NCBI GenBank assembly: GCA_036839715.1
Contig: DAITDU010000014.1
Coordinates: 1-43,279 of the forward strand
Length of the DNA: 43,279 bases
Origin: Thermocaproicibacter sp002410755
Lineage (GTDB): Bacteria; Bacillota; Clostridia; Oscillospirales; Acutalibacteraceae
Reading direction: 5' to 3'
In this document: in pieces, positions 7,343 through 15,803 of the stretch
Numbering within the stretch: the stretch's first letter is position 1
Layout of the letters: every line of letters starts with the position of its first letter
The notes under the pieces: generated by a model
Told to the model about the DNA's origin: nothing
Databases searched by the model: none
Seen by the model: only the letters and a program-made list of their open reading frames with translations
Made by a program: the position numbers and the translations under genes

Positions 7343-8539
7343 TTACTGTTTTCCGTCAATCAGCGCATACAATTTGGAAAGCTCCCTTTCATTGGAATAA
7401 TTCTTTTCCGCAAGGGCCAAAGAAAACTGCCTGCGGCGGCCTTCGTGAAGAAGCAGCTCTGCAAGGCCCTTCTCTATGCCTTCTGGTGTCATCGGGACAA
7501 TAAGGCCATTTCGGCCAGAGGCGATCTGGTCTGCTGCCGTCGAAAAATCCGTCAGCACAATCGGCCGGTGCAGTGCCATTGCTTCATCAACAGCAATCGA
7601 CTTCCCTTCAAAGCGGCTCGGCTGAAGATATACGTCGCATCCCGCAAGGTAGGGATAGGGGTTCGCTTTTTCACCGAGGAACACAACACGGTCCGCAAGG
7701 CCGAGGCTTTCCGCCATTGCCCGGAGTTTCTGCCCGTCCGGCCCAATGCCGATGATATACCAGCGGAAACCGATTCCCCTTTTTTTCAGGGCCGCTGCCG
7801 CAGGCATTGCAAGATCAAGCCCTTTTTGCGGGGAAAGGCGCGCAATCGTGAGCACACGCAGGCCGCGGTACCCGTCTGAAAAGCCCTCCCCTTTCTTTGC
7901 AAGTAAACGAAGAAAGCGCTCCGAAAGGATATTATAAATAACATGGCATTTCGCAGCGTCCTCCGGGAACGCCCGCTGAAGCGACTGGAGGCAGGACTCG
8001 GAAACCGTACAGAGCGCGTCCAGCTTTTTCACATATCTGCGGTCAAACTCACGGCAGAGGCCCATTGCCTCATAGTCACCATGGATAAAGCCGATTTTCA
8101 CACGGCTCCTGACTTTTTCCACATTGTAATAAATCGGCTGGCCCTCCATAAAGGCAACAGCGGCATCATATTCTTTTTCCGGTGTACGGACAAGGCGGCT
8201 CTCGACATTCCACATCTTTCCGAGCCGCTCCCCCATCGTCCCATGCCTTCCCGCGAGGGAAACACGGAGTCTTCCAAGCGCAAGGCCCGGCCTCCCTGCA
8301 CACAGCAGAGCAGGGAAAGCCTGCCGGATATTCAGCCGGTATTCCGGTGGAAAAAGCGGTGGCAGCAGATGCACCTGCTTTGGCACACGTTTGAGGAACA
8401 GCCCTTCGTTGGCAAAAAGCTGCAAATCGACATCATACCGCTGATAATCGAACAGGCTCAGAACAGTAACAAGGCTTTTTTCAATGCCGCCGCTGTGCAG
8501 ACTGTAGCTAATAAACAGGACTTTCTTCTTCTCTGCCAT
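7343..8539 (-). CDS. Glycosyltransferase family 4 (GT-B)
   Basis: This 398-residue GT-B enzyme is likely to add a sugar to a lipid-linked glycan at the inner face of the membrane. The N-terminal ISYSLHSGGIEKSL resembles the glycine-rich acceptor loop of GT4 enzymes. The C-terminal half has LTIARLSPQKGLD, VFLGEKANPYPYLAGCDVYL and SRFEGKSIAVDEAMA, the donor-binding EX7E-type region (EGKSIAVDE). The ATG follows AAGGAGGGTG. The gene is 18 bp downstream of the GT2 gene and ends before an intrinsic terminator. The sugar donor and linkage cannot be read from sequence. Confidence 0.9.
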   Translation of the reverse strand: MAEKKKVLFISYSLHSGGIEKSLVTVLSLFDYQRYDVDLQLFANEGLFLKRVPKQVHLLPPLFPPEYRLNIRQAFPALLCAGRPGLALGRLRVSLAGRHGTMGERLGKMWNVESRLVRTPEKEYDAAVAFMEGQPIYYNVEKVRSRVKIGFIHGDYEAMGLCREFDRRYVKKLDALCTVSESCLQSLQRAFPEDAAKCHVIYNILSERFLRLLAKKGEGFSDGYRGLRVLTIARLSPQKGLDLAMPAAAALKKRGIGFRWYIIGIGPDGQKLRAMAESLGLADRVVFLGEKANPYPYLAGCDVYLQPSRFEGKSIAVDEAMALHRPIVLTDFSTAADQIASGRNGLIVPMTPEGIEKGLAELLLHEGRRRQFSLALAEKNYSNERELSKLYALIDGKQ

Positions 8540-8557
8540 ATCGGGGCACCCTCCTTT

Positions 8558-9616
8558 TTACTGTTTCCTCTCATTTTTCCGTAGAACGCAGGAATAGCAC
8601 CGGTAAAACAGGTAGACAAGCGGTGTCCAGCGTGTGCGCAGGATGCAGAGCAACATCCGGTCCGCCTTGGAAGCGTGTTGCAGGTAATCCGACTGGGCAG
8701 CGCGGCGCAGGATTGGATTTTGGAGAATCCCGTGCACTTCACGCCAGCGCCCACAAAAGCCGGCAGGATTTCTGGGGCTGAAACAGTTGACAAGCGAAGA
8801 ATGTGCAGCATAGCGTAGAAACCATGCCAGATGGCGCTCCCGGTATTTTTCGGATAGTCCATACTTTTCCAGGATTTTCTCCACACTGAGGAAGCATGCA
8901 GTCAGCATTTCCATCTTGTGCGGCCGGTACCGCGTGCTCAGCGAGTTGTGATTGCAGAAATAATGATAGTAAGCCCCGCCGAGCACCAGAAGGTGCCTGC
9001 ATGCACAATGGGCCTGGATGGCTACCGGGAGATCCTCCAACATGATTTTCTGTTCGTTCCCAAAGAAAATCTTGTTCCCGGTAAACCAGCTTTTCAGGTA
9101 CATCCGGCGGCAGGCGCTGCCGAGCATCTCAACGCGATGCCACGCCGAATCTGTTCCGTCGGGGCCAATCAGTTCCTCAATCAGCTTCCTGTTTACTTTG
9201 CTTCCGGATTCCGGAGTGTGGAGCGGCAGGCAGCATGTACGGCCCTTACCAGCATTTTCACGGACAAAATTAAAAATGACCAGCTCCGCTTTTTCTTTTT
9301 CCGCCGCGGTGAAAAGGTCATGCAGCGTGGAAAGCTCAATCCAGTCATCGGAATCAACAAAAACAAGATATTTTCCCGAAGCATGTGTCGCCCCATAATT
9401 TCTTGTATCGCCAAGTCCGCCGTGCGGCTTTTTCAGAACATGTACCCGCTTGTCAGACTCATATTTCAGTGCAGCTTCCCACGAGCCGTCCGTTGAGCCA
9501 TCATCTACAAGGAGGAGCTCAAAATCCGGAAAGCTTTGGGCAAGGATACTTTTTACGCACCGGGCAAGGTGCTGTTTCCCATTATAGATTGGAACGACTA
9601 CGCTGACTGCCGGCAA
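8558..9616 (-). CDS. Glycosyltransferase family 2 (GT-A)
   Basis: This 352-residue protein opens with VSVVVPIYNGKQHLARCV and LLLVDDGSTDGS, the nucleotide-sugar pocket of GT2 enzymes. YLVFVDSDDW supplies the metal-binding DxD-type motif near residue 95. The C-terminal half resembles that of polysaccharide GT2 proteins such as EpsJ-like enzymes. The proposed start is TTG (9614-9616) with a GAGG about 8 bp upstream; no earlier ATG in frame has better support. It heads a two-gene unit with the GT4 at 7343 and has its own promoter. Confidence 0.9.
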   Translation of the reverse strand: MPAVSVVVPIYNGKQHLARCVKSILAQSFPDFELLLVDDGSTDGSWEAALKYESDKRVHVLKKPHGGLGDTRNYGATHASGKYLVFVDSDDWIELSTLHDLFTAAEKEKAELVIFNFVRENAGKGRTCCLPLHTPESGSKVNRKLIEELIGPDGTDSAWHRVEMLGSACRRMYLKSWFTGNKIFFGNEQKIMLEDLPVAIQAHCACRHLLVLGGAYYHYFCNHNSLSTRYRPHKMEMLTACFLSVEKILEKYGLSEKYRERHLAWFLRYAAHSSLVNCFSPRNPAGFCGRWREVHGILQNPILRRAAQSDYLQHASKADRMLLCILRTRWTPLVYLFYRCYSCVLRKNERKQ

Positions 9617-9682
9617 ATCGAACGCCTCAGCTTTCCCGGGCCGTCATGCCCCAAGCAGCACTGCCGACCATACTGTTTTTTT

Positions 9683-9711
9683 ATTATAGCATTGCACCCG
9701 GGGATTGGCAA
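9683..9711 (-). promoter_or_regulatory. Sigma-A promoter for the GT2-GT4 pair
   Basis: Minus-strand TTGCCA (9706-9711) and TATAAT (9683-9688) with a 17 bp spacer. It diverges from the promoter at 9734-9762. Confidence 0.65.
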
Positions 9712-9733
9712 GGAATCAGCCCCGCTCCAGCCG

Positions 9734-9762
9734 TTGCAATGCTTTCCGGAAAGTGATATTCT
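9734..9762 (+). promoter_or_regulatory. Sigma-A promoter for the GT4 gene at 9825
   Basis: TTGCAA (9734-9739) and TATTCT (9757-9762) with a 17 bp spacer, about 60 bp before the start codon. Confidence 0.55.
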
Positions 9763-9824
9763 GAAGACATTAAATTCCTTGTCCGGCGGGAAATTCTGCC
9801 TGCGTAAGGAAGGGGAAGCTTTTC

Positions 9825-10913
9825 ATGAAAATTGCTTTTCTTGCAGCCGCAAAGTCAATTCATACGGCGCGCTGGGTAAATGCCCTTGCGCAGAAAGGGC
9901 ATACCGTCCGCCTGTATTCCCTGCCGGACCATGCGGATACCCAGAAAAAAATCGACAGCCGCGTAAAAACCATCCCACTGAAAGTTCCCGGTTTTGCAGG
10001 GTATTTTTTTAACGCAGGCTGCCTGAAAAAAGAGCTTGCACAGTTCCGACCGGACCTTGTCAACGCCCACTATGCAAGCGGCTATGGAACCCTGGCACGT
10101 CTTTGCGGCGTTCATCCCCTCCTGCTTTCTGTCTGGGGCAGCGACGTCTATTTGTTTCCGGCCAAAGGCCCTCTTTACCGGCATCTCGTGCGGAAAAATC
10201 TTGCCGCGGCCGATGCAGTCGCTTCGACAGGCTATGCGATGGCTAGACAGGTCCGACTCCTTTTGCCCGGCTGCCGGAAAATTTTTATTACACCGTTCGG
10301 TGTGGACTGCAGCCGTTTTGCACCGGAGCACAAAGCGGAAGACAAGTGCTTTACCGTTGGTGCCGTCAAGGCTTTGGAGCCCCCCTATGGAATGGATGAC
10401 CTCATCCGGGCATTTGCGCTTCTCCGGGAAAAGATGCCGGAGGGCAGGCCCGTGAAGCTTGAGATTTATGGGGAAGGAAGCCTGCGGGGCAGCCTTCAGG
10501 CACTGATTGGCAGTCTCGGCCTTGAAAAATGCGCTTTCCTGCGCGGCGCTGTTCCAAACACAGAAGTCCCGTCTATTTTAAACCGGATGGATGCCGTCTG
10601 CCTCCCGAGTATTGAGGAAAGTTTCGGCGTTTCCGCCGTAGAGGCTATGGCCTGCGGGGTACCGGTTGTCGCATCGGATGCCGACGGTTTCCGGGAAACC
10701 ATGGAAGACGGCGTCACAGGATTTTTAGTCCCGAGGCATGACCCGCAGGCTGCCGCGGAAAAGCTTTTGGAGCTTGCGCAGCACCCGGAGCTTCGGGAAT
10801 CCCTTGGAAAAAGCGGGCGCAAACGCGTACTGGAACTCTACGATTTTCAGAAAAACGTGGAATCCATGGAACAGGCATACCGGGAAACCATACGGATTTT
10901 CAAGGGAAAATAG
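9825..10913 (+). CDS. Glycosyltransferase family 4 (GT-B)
   Basis: This 362-residue enzyme is the only glycan gene here on the plus strand. Its N-terminus, AAAKSIHTARWVNALAQKGH, matches GT4 proteins that begin with an SIHTxRW block. The C-terminal donor domain shows AFLRGAVPNTEVPSILNRMD and SIEESFGVSAVEAMACGVPVV, with the EX7E pattern (ESFGVSAVE), and a late GFLVPRHDP. The ATG follows GGAAGGGGAAG. It is transcribed alone and converges on the DUF4363 gene. Its place inside the cluster suggests work on the same surface glycan. Confidence 0.92.
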   Translation: MKIAFLAAAKSIHTARWVNALAQKGHTVRLYSLPDHADTQKKIDSRVKTIPLKVPGFAGYFFNAGCLKKELAQFRPDLVNAHYASGYGTLARLCGVHPLLLSVWGSDVYLFPAKGPLYRHLVRKNLAAADAVASTGYAMARQVRLLLPGCRKIFITPFGVDCSRFAPEHKAEDKCFTVGAVKALEPPYGMDDLIRAFALLREKMPEGRPVKLEIYGEGSLRGSLQALIGSLGLEKCAFLRGAVPNTEVPSILNRMDAVCLPSIEESFGVSAVEAMACGVPVVASDADGFRETMEDGVTGFLVPRHDPQAAAEKLLELAQHPELRESLGKSGRKRVLELYDFQKNVESMEQAYRETIRIFKGK

Positions 10914-10938
10914 TTTTCTTCAATGGGCCGTTTATCAG

Positions 10939-10967
10939 GCAGAAAAGCCGGAGGGGCTGCTTTTTTT
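10939..10967 (+). terminator. Possible intrinsic terminator after the GT4 gene
   Basis: A weak stem (GCAG/CTGC with AGCC/GGCT as an alternative) is followed by seven T at 961-967 of the 10 kb block (10961-10967). The stem is short, so this is tentative. Confidence 0.4.
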
Positions 10968-11347
10968 CAAAAAATATTGTCGAGATTCGGGATTTCCGAC
11001 TCATTTAGATAATCAATCTGCATAATACCCCGGTCACATTCCGAAAAAAAATCTTTCGTTTCCTCATCCTGACAAAGCTCCGGCAGGGCTGTAAGAGTCT
11101 GGTCGATTGCCTCAAGCCTTGAATGAACCATATAAAGGCACAGAATGTGATGCTCATCACGCCAGTCTTTTACTGCCTTTTGGCTTAAGGAAAGCCCCTT
11201 GTCTCTGTCGTCATGCTCCATGGCATCTTTTGCCATGCTTACAGTCTGTTCCATCTGGCTGGTCACTCTCCGCGTATGGATGATGCCGAGTACGCTGGTT
11301 GTAACCGTTAGAAGAAGCAAAATCAACACTGCCCACATCCGCTTCAT
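10967..11347 (-). CDS. DUF4363 family protein
   Basis: This 126-residue protein has one N-terminal hydrophobic segment (about residues 5-22, VLILLLLTVTTSVLGII) and then a charged helical domain, giving a membrane anchor with an extracytoplasmic tail. This layout and the pairing with a DUF421 gene are typical of DUF4363, which has no known function. Its start codon overlaps the DUF421 stop by four bases (11344-11347), so the two are translationally coupled and probably form one complex. Confidence 0.8.
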   Translation of the reverse strand: MKRMWAVLILLLLTVTTSVLGIIHTRRVTSQMEQTVSMAKDAMEHDDRDKGLSLSQKAVKDWRDEHHILCLYMVHSRLEAIDQTLTALPELCQDEETKDFFSECDRGIMQIDYLNESEIPNLDNIF

Positions 11348-12021
11348 TGCTCCGCATCCTTCCTCACGATAAAATAGTCGCCCTTTGCGTCTGCGGTCAT
11401 CAGGAACACGTCGTTGAGGGAAATCCCCTCGGAATTGAGCACATCTTCAACCCATTTCCGGTTCTGGCGACACAGCGAAAGCGAAGTATCCGAGATTGTA
11501 CCGTCACTGACAACAACGGTTTCCAAGCCCTTATCCGGCTGTGCCACACCAAGCGGCCCCGCCATGGGCTGTTCTTTCTCCGGTTTCTTGACAACGCTCA
11601 TTTTTCCATTTGTCTCTACGATTGCATAGGCCACGTCTTCAATGCTGAAAACATCCTTCTGCCGCAGCTGCTCAAAGAGGTCATCGGTCGTCATGCGCAG
11701 CCGTTCCATTTCGCTCTGCTGCACTTTGCCGTCGTAAATAACCAGAATGGGATTGCCGCAAATCATCTGGCGGAATTTTTTGTTTTTCATCATTGCACCG
11801 GAAACCGTAAGTTCACAGATTACCAGTACGGCAATCGGGATCAGGCCGCTCAGGAGCGGCTGCCCCGTATCCCCCATCGGCACAGAAGCAAGGTTTGAAA
11901 TCAGCAAAGTGACAACGAGCTCACTTGTCTGAAGCTCGCTAATCTGCCTTTTTCCCATCAGTCGGACTGCCGCAACTACAACCGCATACAAAAGCATTGT
12001 TCGGATCAGCGAAATTGCCAT
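11344..12021 (-). CDS. DUF421 (YetF/YdfS family) membrane protein
   Basis: This 225-residue protein has three N-terminal membrane segments and a soluble C-terminal domain. MAISLIRTMLLYAVVVAAVRLMGKRQISELQ-type features are visible: the GKRQI(S)ELQ signature falls near residues 20-30, and FSIEDVAYAIVETNGKMSV lies in the soluble part. In Bacillus, YetF-like proteins occur with spore membrane proteins (SpoVA-type 2Duf systems) and affect germination and heat resistance; whether that holds here is unknown. A longer frame to 12111 exists but runs through a terminator hairpin, so the ATG at 12021 is chosen, although its RBS is weak. Confidence 0.83.
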   Translation of the reverse strand: MAISLIRTMLLYAVVVAAVRLMGKRQISELQTSELVVTLLISNLASVPMGDTGQPLLSGLIPIAVLVICELTVSGAMMKNKKFRQMICGNPILVIYDGKVQQSEMERLRMTTDDLFEQLRQKDVFSIEDVAYAIVETNGKMSVVKKPEKEQPMAGPLGVAQPDKGLETVVVSDGTISDTSLSLCRQNRKWVEDVLNSEGISLNDVFLMTADAKGDYFIVRKDAEQ

Positions 12022-12069
12022 CTTGATCACCCATATTTTAGTATGGGACAGCCGCGCGCAGATATGCAG

Positions 12070-12105
12070 GAAAGCCCCCTTCCCGCAAACGGAAAGGGGG
12101 CTTTC
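12070..12105 (-). terminator. Hairpin terminator of the Wzz-like gene
   Basis: GAAAGCCCCCTTCC (12070-12083) pairs with GGAAAGGGGGCTTTC (12091-12105), with one bulged A and a 7-base loop. There is no long T run outside the stem, so efficiency is uncertain. It lies 33 bp after the stop at 12138. Confidence 0.6.
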
Positions 12106-12137
12106 CCTCACATAAGCTACCCACAGAAGAGTCTGGC

Positions 12138-13397
12138 TCAGATACCGGTAAGGACAAATCCAAGTTTCTTTCCCCCGGACTCCCGCACAACAGAAAGTGC
12201 ACTGTGCAGCTCTCGGTAGGTTGTAACGCCGGACGTCGCAGAAATCACTACACCCTGCACTGCAGGAACAAGGCTGTCCGCATCGGGATACAGGGCCTCC
12301 GGCGGTGCACAGATAATGACGTTGTCATAGTGCGATTCCGCTTCCTGAAGCAAATTTTCAAAGCCCTGCGCCAAAAGGTCAGCCGGATTTTCACTGCCCG
12401 CCTGAGCCGCCGCCAGCAGCCAGAGGCCCGGCTGCTGGCGAATTGGCGTGACAGCCTGCTCAAAAGTGCAGGAACCATTCAGCAAATCCAGGAGCGTCTT
12501 TGCCGGGATAGCGCCAAGGTCTTCCGTCAGTTCCGGGGCACGCAGGTCTACTTCCACCAGCAGGACTTTCCGCCCGGACTGTGCAAGAGCCGTTGCAAGC
12601 CCCAGCGCAACCTCTTTATGCCCGCTTTCACGGATGCCCTCCACAAGGAGATTTTTCGCTCCGCCGAAGTAATTCAGCACAACGGACCTCATCCGGCGGA
12701 ATGCGTTTGGACGGCCGTCCCCGTGTTCCTCACTCGGAATCCCTCCAAGGTACTTGATTTTCAGCGCTTCCTCCGCTGCAGGCCCATGGAGCACTGTATG
12801 ATTGCAAAGCACACGGATCAGGCCATAGCACAAAAACACCACAAAGCCAAGCACAAGGCCCAGCACACCAGACTTTACCATGGCTGATTTTTTGGAATTT
12901 GCTACTGCCGGCACCGCTTTTTCCGTAAGGAAAACCGTCAGTTCCGGCTGCGGGTACTGTTTCTTTATTTCTTCTCCAAGGATTTTGGCAGCGGTGTCGG
13001 AAATTTTCGCGGCCATTGTGTCATTCGCAGTCTGTACGGTCAGCTTGACGGAAGACGAGCTGTAAAGCTGTTCCCCAGTAATTTTGTAAATTATTTTTGG
13101 ATCTATATTGAGCTGTGCAGCGGTTTTTTCCACAAGGTCATTGGAAGAAGCCTCGGCAACCGCCGTATTGATGCGGACATTCAGGATGCCCGGGTACTGA
13201 AGGGTATAATTCGGGTCATCCCTTTTGGAAGGAGTGCAGGAAAAAGTAATCGTCGAATTTGCAGAATAGGTGTACTGTGCTGTCTTTAACGGCAGAATGG
13301 CACACACCCCGCCAAACAGCAGGACAACTACCAGGAAGGAAACCCATTTTTTCTTAAAAAAGCGCAGAATATCTGAAGAGCTTACATACATTTCCAT
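12138..13397 (-). CDS. Wzz/CpsC-like chain-length protein fused to a degenerate BY-kinase (CpsD-like) domain
   Basis: This 419-residue protein joins two parts normally found in polysaccharide export systems. The Wzz part has membrane segments near residues 18-37 and 175-195 and a loop outside the membrane. The cytosolic part (about 240-419) has the fold cues of a tyrosine kinase or ParA-like ATPase: KVLLVEVDLRAPEL at 278-290 (Walker A' in BY-kinases) and DNVIICAPP in place of the usual DxxIxDxPP. The Walker A is missing: the expected GxGKST reads ESGHKEVALG (257-266). There is also no tyrosine-rich tail. It is therefore likely to be a pseudokinase that regulates chain length structurally. GGAGG precedes the ATG. 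Confidence 0.83.
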   Translation of the reverse strand: MEMYVSSSDILRFFKKKWVSFLVVVLLFGGVCAILPLKTAQYTYSANSTITFSCTPSKRDDPNYTLQYPGILNVRINTAVAEASSNDLVEKTAAQLNIDPKIIYKITGEQLYSSSSVKLTVQTANDTMAAKISDTAAKILGEEIKKQYPQPELTVFLTEKAVPAVANSKKSAMVKSGVLGLVLGFVVFLCYGLIRVLCNHTVLHGPAAEEALKIKYLGGIPSEEHGDGRPNAFRRMRSVVLNYFGGAKNLLVEGIRESGHKEVALGLATALAQSGRKVLLVEVDLRAPELTEDLGAIPAKTLLDLLNGSCTFEQAVTPIRQQPGLWLLAAAQAGSENPADLLAQGFENLLQEAESHYDNVIICAPPEALYPDADSLVPAVQGVVISATSGVTTYRELHSALSVVRESGGKKLGFVLTGI

Positions 13398-13425
13398 GAA
13401 AAGCGCCTCCTATGTTCTTTTATAG

Positions 13426-14589
13426 CTAAATGCCCGCAAAGCAGAGCACTTGTTTCAGAATGTTTTTCCAGTCATAGTGATCCCGTGCAAACTGCCGTTC
13501 TTTTTCCGCAAGATTAGGGTTGGATCGGCAGCTCTTCACAAAGCGCACAACAGCTTCCATATCAATGGGCGATGAATCATTCGGAAGCTTCATCGCAAAG
13601 GGCTTATCCGCAAGAAGGCCATCCTCATAGGCATAGAGGAACGGAAGGCCCTTTGCGCAGTACTCCCGCGCTTTCAGGGAAGAACAGGAAGTTAGCCCGC
13701 GCCGGTAGCATCCGAGCGAGGAAACTCCTAAATCAGCCCGGGCATACAGTCTGTCAAGTTTTTCGCCAGTCTGGAATCCCGGGCATTCCACATCATCTTC
13801 CAAGCCGTATTTTCGGATTTGCGCACGGAAAGCAGGCATTTCCCCTGCATCTCCGCCCACCATGAGGAAACGGAGCCGCGGCTTTCGCCCAGGGGAAGCA
13901 TTTCGGTAAAGGTACATCCCTTCCAGAACCCGGTCGTAGGCCTGCCACCAAAGCGTTCCAGCTACACCAATCAGGACAACTTCGTCCCGGTTCCTCTTTG
14001 GCGGCACAGGCGTAAATTCTTCCACCGCTACGCCGTTCCCCACGCAGATGGCCTTCAGGCCAAAAAAGCTTTCCGCATGGTTGCCAATTAAAACGGCTGC
14101 ATCTGCAAATCGCCTGAGGCATGGGGAAGCCAGCCTGTCCTCCGCCGCAATGCAGAGCGTTTTCATCCGTGCGGCAAAGCGCCTGCGGAACGGGTGTAAC
14201 CCCCGCACGCTGCCGATATAATTTGCAAGATACGGGTAATTGGGAAACTCGACTATGATTTTTTCGGTACCGCTTCTCTTTGCAAGGCGGCAGATCCTCA
14301 GCACATCAAAGCTGACACGGTCAAGGCGAAGATAAAGGACATCAAAATGATGGCGGGAGAGATAATCCTCTGCGGCTTCAGCAAAACGGTGCATTATACC
14401 GCTTCCGCTTCCAACATTCTTTCCTTTGGTGCTGTCTTCGGTTATGAAGCGGTATTCAGTCCCTTTCCAGAGCGTATAGGTAACCCGGTAACCAAGCTGG
14501 TGGAATGCGTGCGCCTGCCACTGGATTTTGCGAAGGACACCGATATAAAGCGGGGCATCTTCCTGAAAAGTCAGGTACATCAGTTCCAT
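13426..14589 (-). CDS. Glycosyltransferase, GT4-like (GT-B)
   Basis: This 387-residue protein resembles GT4 enzymes in its second half: VLIGVAGTLWWQAYDRVLEG, then RFLMVGGDAGEM and VECPGFQTGEKLDRLYARADLGVSS. The EX7E motif is not clean (LTSCSSLKAREYCAKGLPFLYA occupies the usual place), which suggests a diverged subfamily. Its start overlaps the upstream GT4 gene by 10 bp, and GGAGATC lies before the ATG. It is cotranscribed with the polymerase and the Wzz-like gene, so it probably builds the same repeat unit. Confidence 0.75.
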   Translation of the reverse strand: MELMYLTFQEDAPLYIGVLRKIQWQAHAFHQLGYRVTYTLWKGTEYRFITEDSTKGKNVGSGSGIMHRFAEAAEDYLSRHHFDVLYLRLDRVSFDVLRICRLAKRSGTEKIIVEFPNYPYLANYIGSVRGLHPFRRRFAARMKTLCIAAEDRLASPCLRRFADAAVLIGNHAESFFGLKAICVGNGVAVEEFTPVPPKRNRDEVVLIGVAGTLWWQAYDRVLEGMYLYRNASPGRKPRLRFLMVGGDAGEMPAFRAQIRKYGLEDDVECPGFQTGEKLDRLYARADLGVSSLGCYRRGLTSCSSLKAREYCAKGLPFLYAYEDGLLADKPFAMKLPNDSSPIDMEAVVRFVKSCRSNPNLAEKERQFARDHYDWKNILKQVLCFAGI

Positions 14590-15803
14590 GTTCCGATCTC
14601 CTTATAAAAGCGGCCATAGTTTTTCGCCGCACTGAACTTTTCTTCCCACGTCTTCCGTGCCCCGGCGCAAAGATTTTGATAGTCTGGCTCCGTCATCTTC
14701 TCCAGCCTGCAAAAAGCTTCGAGCAACTGTTCCGGGGAAAAGTCCTGAGGAATCAGGAAGCCATTTCCGCCGTCTGAAACGATTTCATGCGTGCCGCCGA
14801 CATCTGTTGCTATAGCCGGGATACCAAAAGAAAATGCCTCCATGACTGCAACAGGAAGGCCTTCACTTGCACTGACATTAACAAAGGCAGAAACAGGATG
14901 GGTGCGGTAATATTCCAGGACTCTTCGGTTTTCCATCCCCCCCGTAAATTCTGCCGTGACCTGCGGCGGAAGCTGTGCAGCAAGCTCCCGGATTTCGCTA
15001 TCCAGCGGGCCGGAGCCAATATGGGTCCAGACGACTCGAAAGTCAGCCCGCATCAGGGCTTTTATAAGCAGATTCAGCCGCTTGACGGGCAGCAGGTAAG
15101 AGCATGTGACAATGTGAAAGGGAACCTGGCTAGGGGCCCCAAGCCCACAGTCCTCTGTGCCGAGGTAGGAACGCTTGATTTTGCCGGAAAAGCGTCCGGC
15201 CTCCCGCCTCAGCGCACTGGCACCGTCGTCTGAGCAGGGATAAATACGGTCCATCCGCTGGAAAAGGAACTGTCTCATCGGCAAATAGCCTGTTTTTGAG
15301 CGGGACGCATGGATATCAAAGCCATGTGCGCGGGAAATCAGCCGGACTTTAACGCCCCTCATCCGCAGGAAATCCGTAAACATTGCCCCTGCGGCAGCCA
15401 TGTCGTACAGCCAGTAGCTGTAAATCACCATGCTGTCTCCGGGTGAAACGGGAACCGCTTCCTTTAGCCCCGTCGCAGTTCCCTCCGCTTTTTTCAGGAA
15501 AAACAGCATCTCATGGACACGGTCTGGACGGCATTTCCCGGTAAGGAGAAGCCGCCAGAGTTCTGCCTGCACACAGGGCCGGAAAAGGAGGCGCAGATAA
15601 TAAAATTTCCCAAACGGTTTCTTGATAATCCGGATACACCGAATTCCTTCCGGCAGCTTCCGCGTCGGCACCGACGCCCGTCCGAGCCCGCACGGACAGA
15701 TAAGAATGCGGTCGAAGCCGGAAACATACCGAAGTTCTGCTGCAAGGAATTCTTCACCGTCGTCAAATGGAAACGAGCGCGTCAGCAGGAGCAGGGTCTT
15801 CAT
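14580..15803 (-). CDS. Glycosyltransferase family 4 (GT-B)
   Basis: This 407-residue enzyme begins TLLLLTRSFPFDDGEEFLAAEL, like GT4 proteins that open with a RSFPY.GEEFIE-type block. The donor domain has VTCSYLLPVKRLNLLIKAL, TAEFTGGMENRRVLEYYRT and SASEGLPVAVMEAFSFGIPAIATDVGG, with a clear EX7E (EGLPVAVME). Its ATG overlaps the end of the polymerase gene by four bases (ATGA, 15800-15803). It is in the middle of a tightly overlapped run of genes, which supports joint translation. Confidence 0.9.
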   Translation of the reverse strand: MKTLLLLTRSFPFDDGEEFLAAELRYVSGFDRILICPCGLGRASVPTRKLPEGIRCIRIIKKPFGKFYYLRLLFRPCVQAELWRLLLTGKCRPDRVHEMLFFLKKAEGTATGLKEAVPVSPGDSMVIYSYWLYDMAAAGAMFTDFLRMRGVKVRLISRAHGFDIHASRSKTGYLPMRQFLFQRMDRIYPCSDDGASALRREAGRFSGKIKRSYLGTEDCGLGAPSQVPFHIVTCSYLLPVKRLNLLIKALMRADFRVVWTHIGSGPLDSEIRELAAQLPPQVTAEFTGGMENRRVLEYYRTHPVSAFVNVSASEGLPVAVMEAFSFGIPAIATDVGGTHEIVSDGGNGFLIPQDFSPEQLLEAFCRLEKMTEPDYQNLCAGARKTWEEKFSAAKNYGRFYKEIGTWN

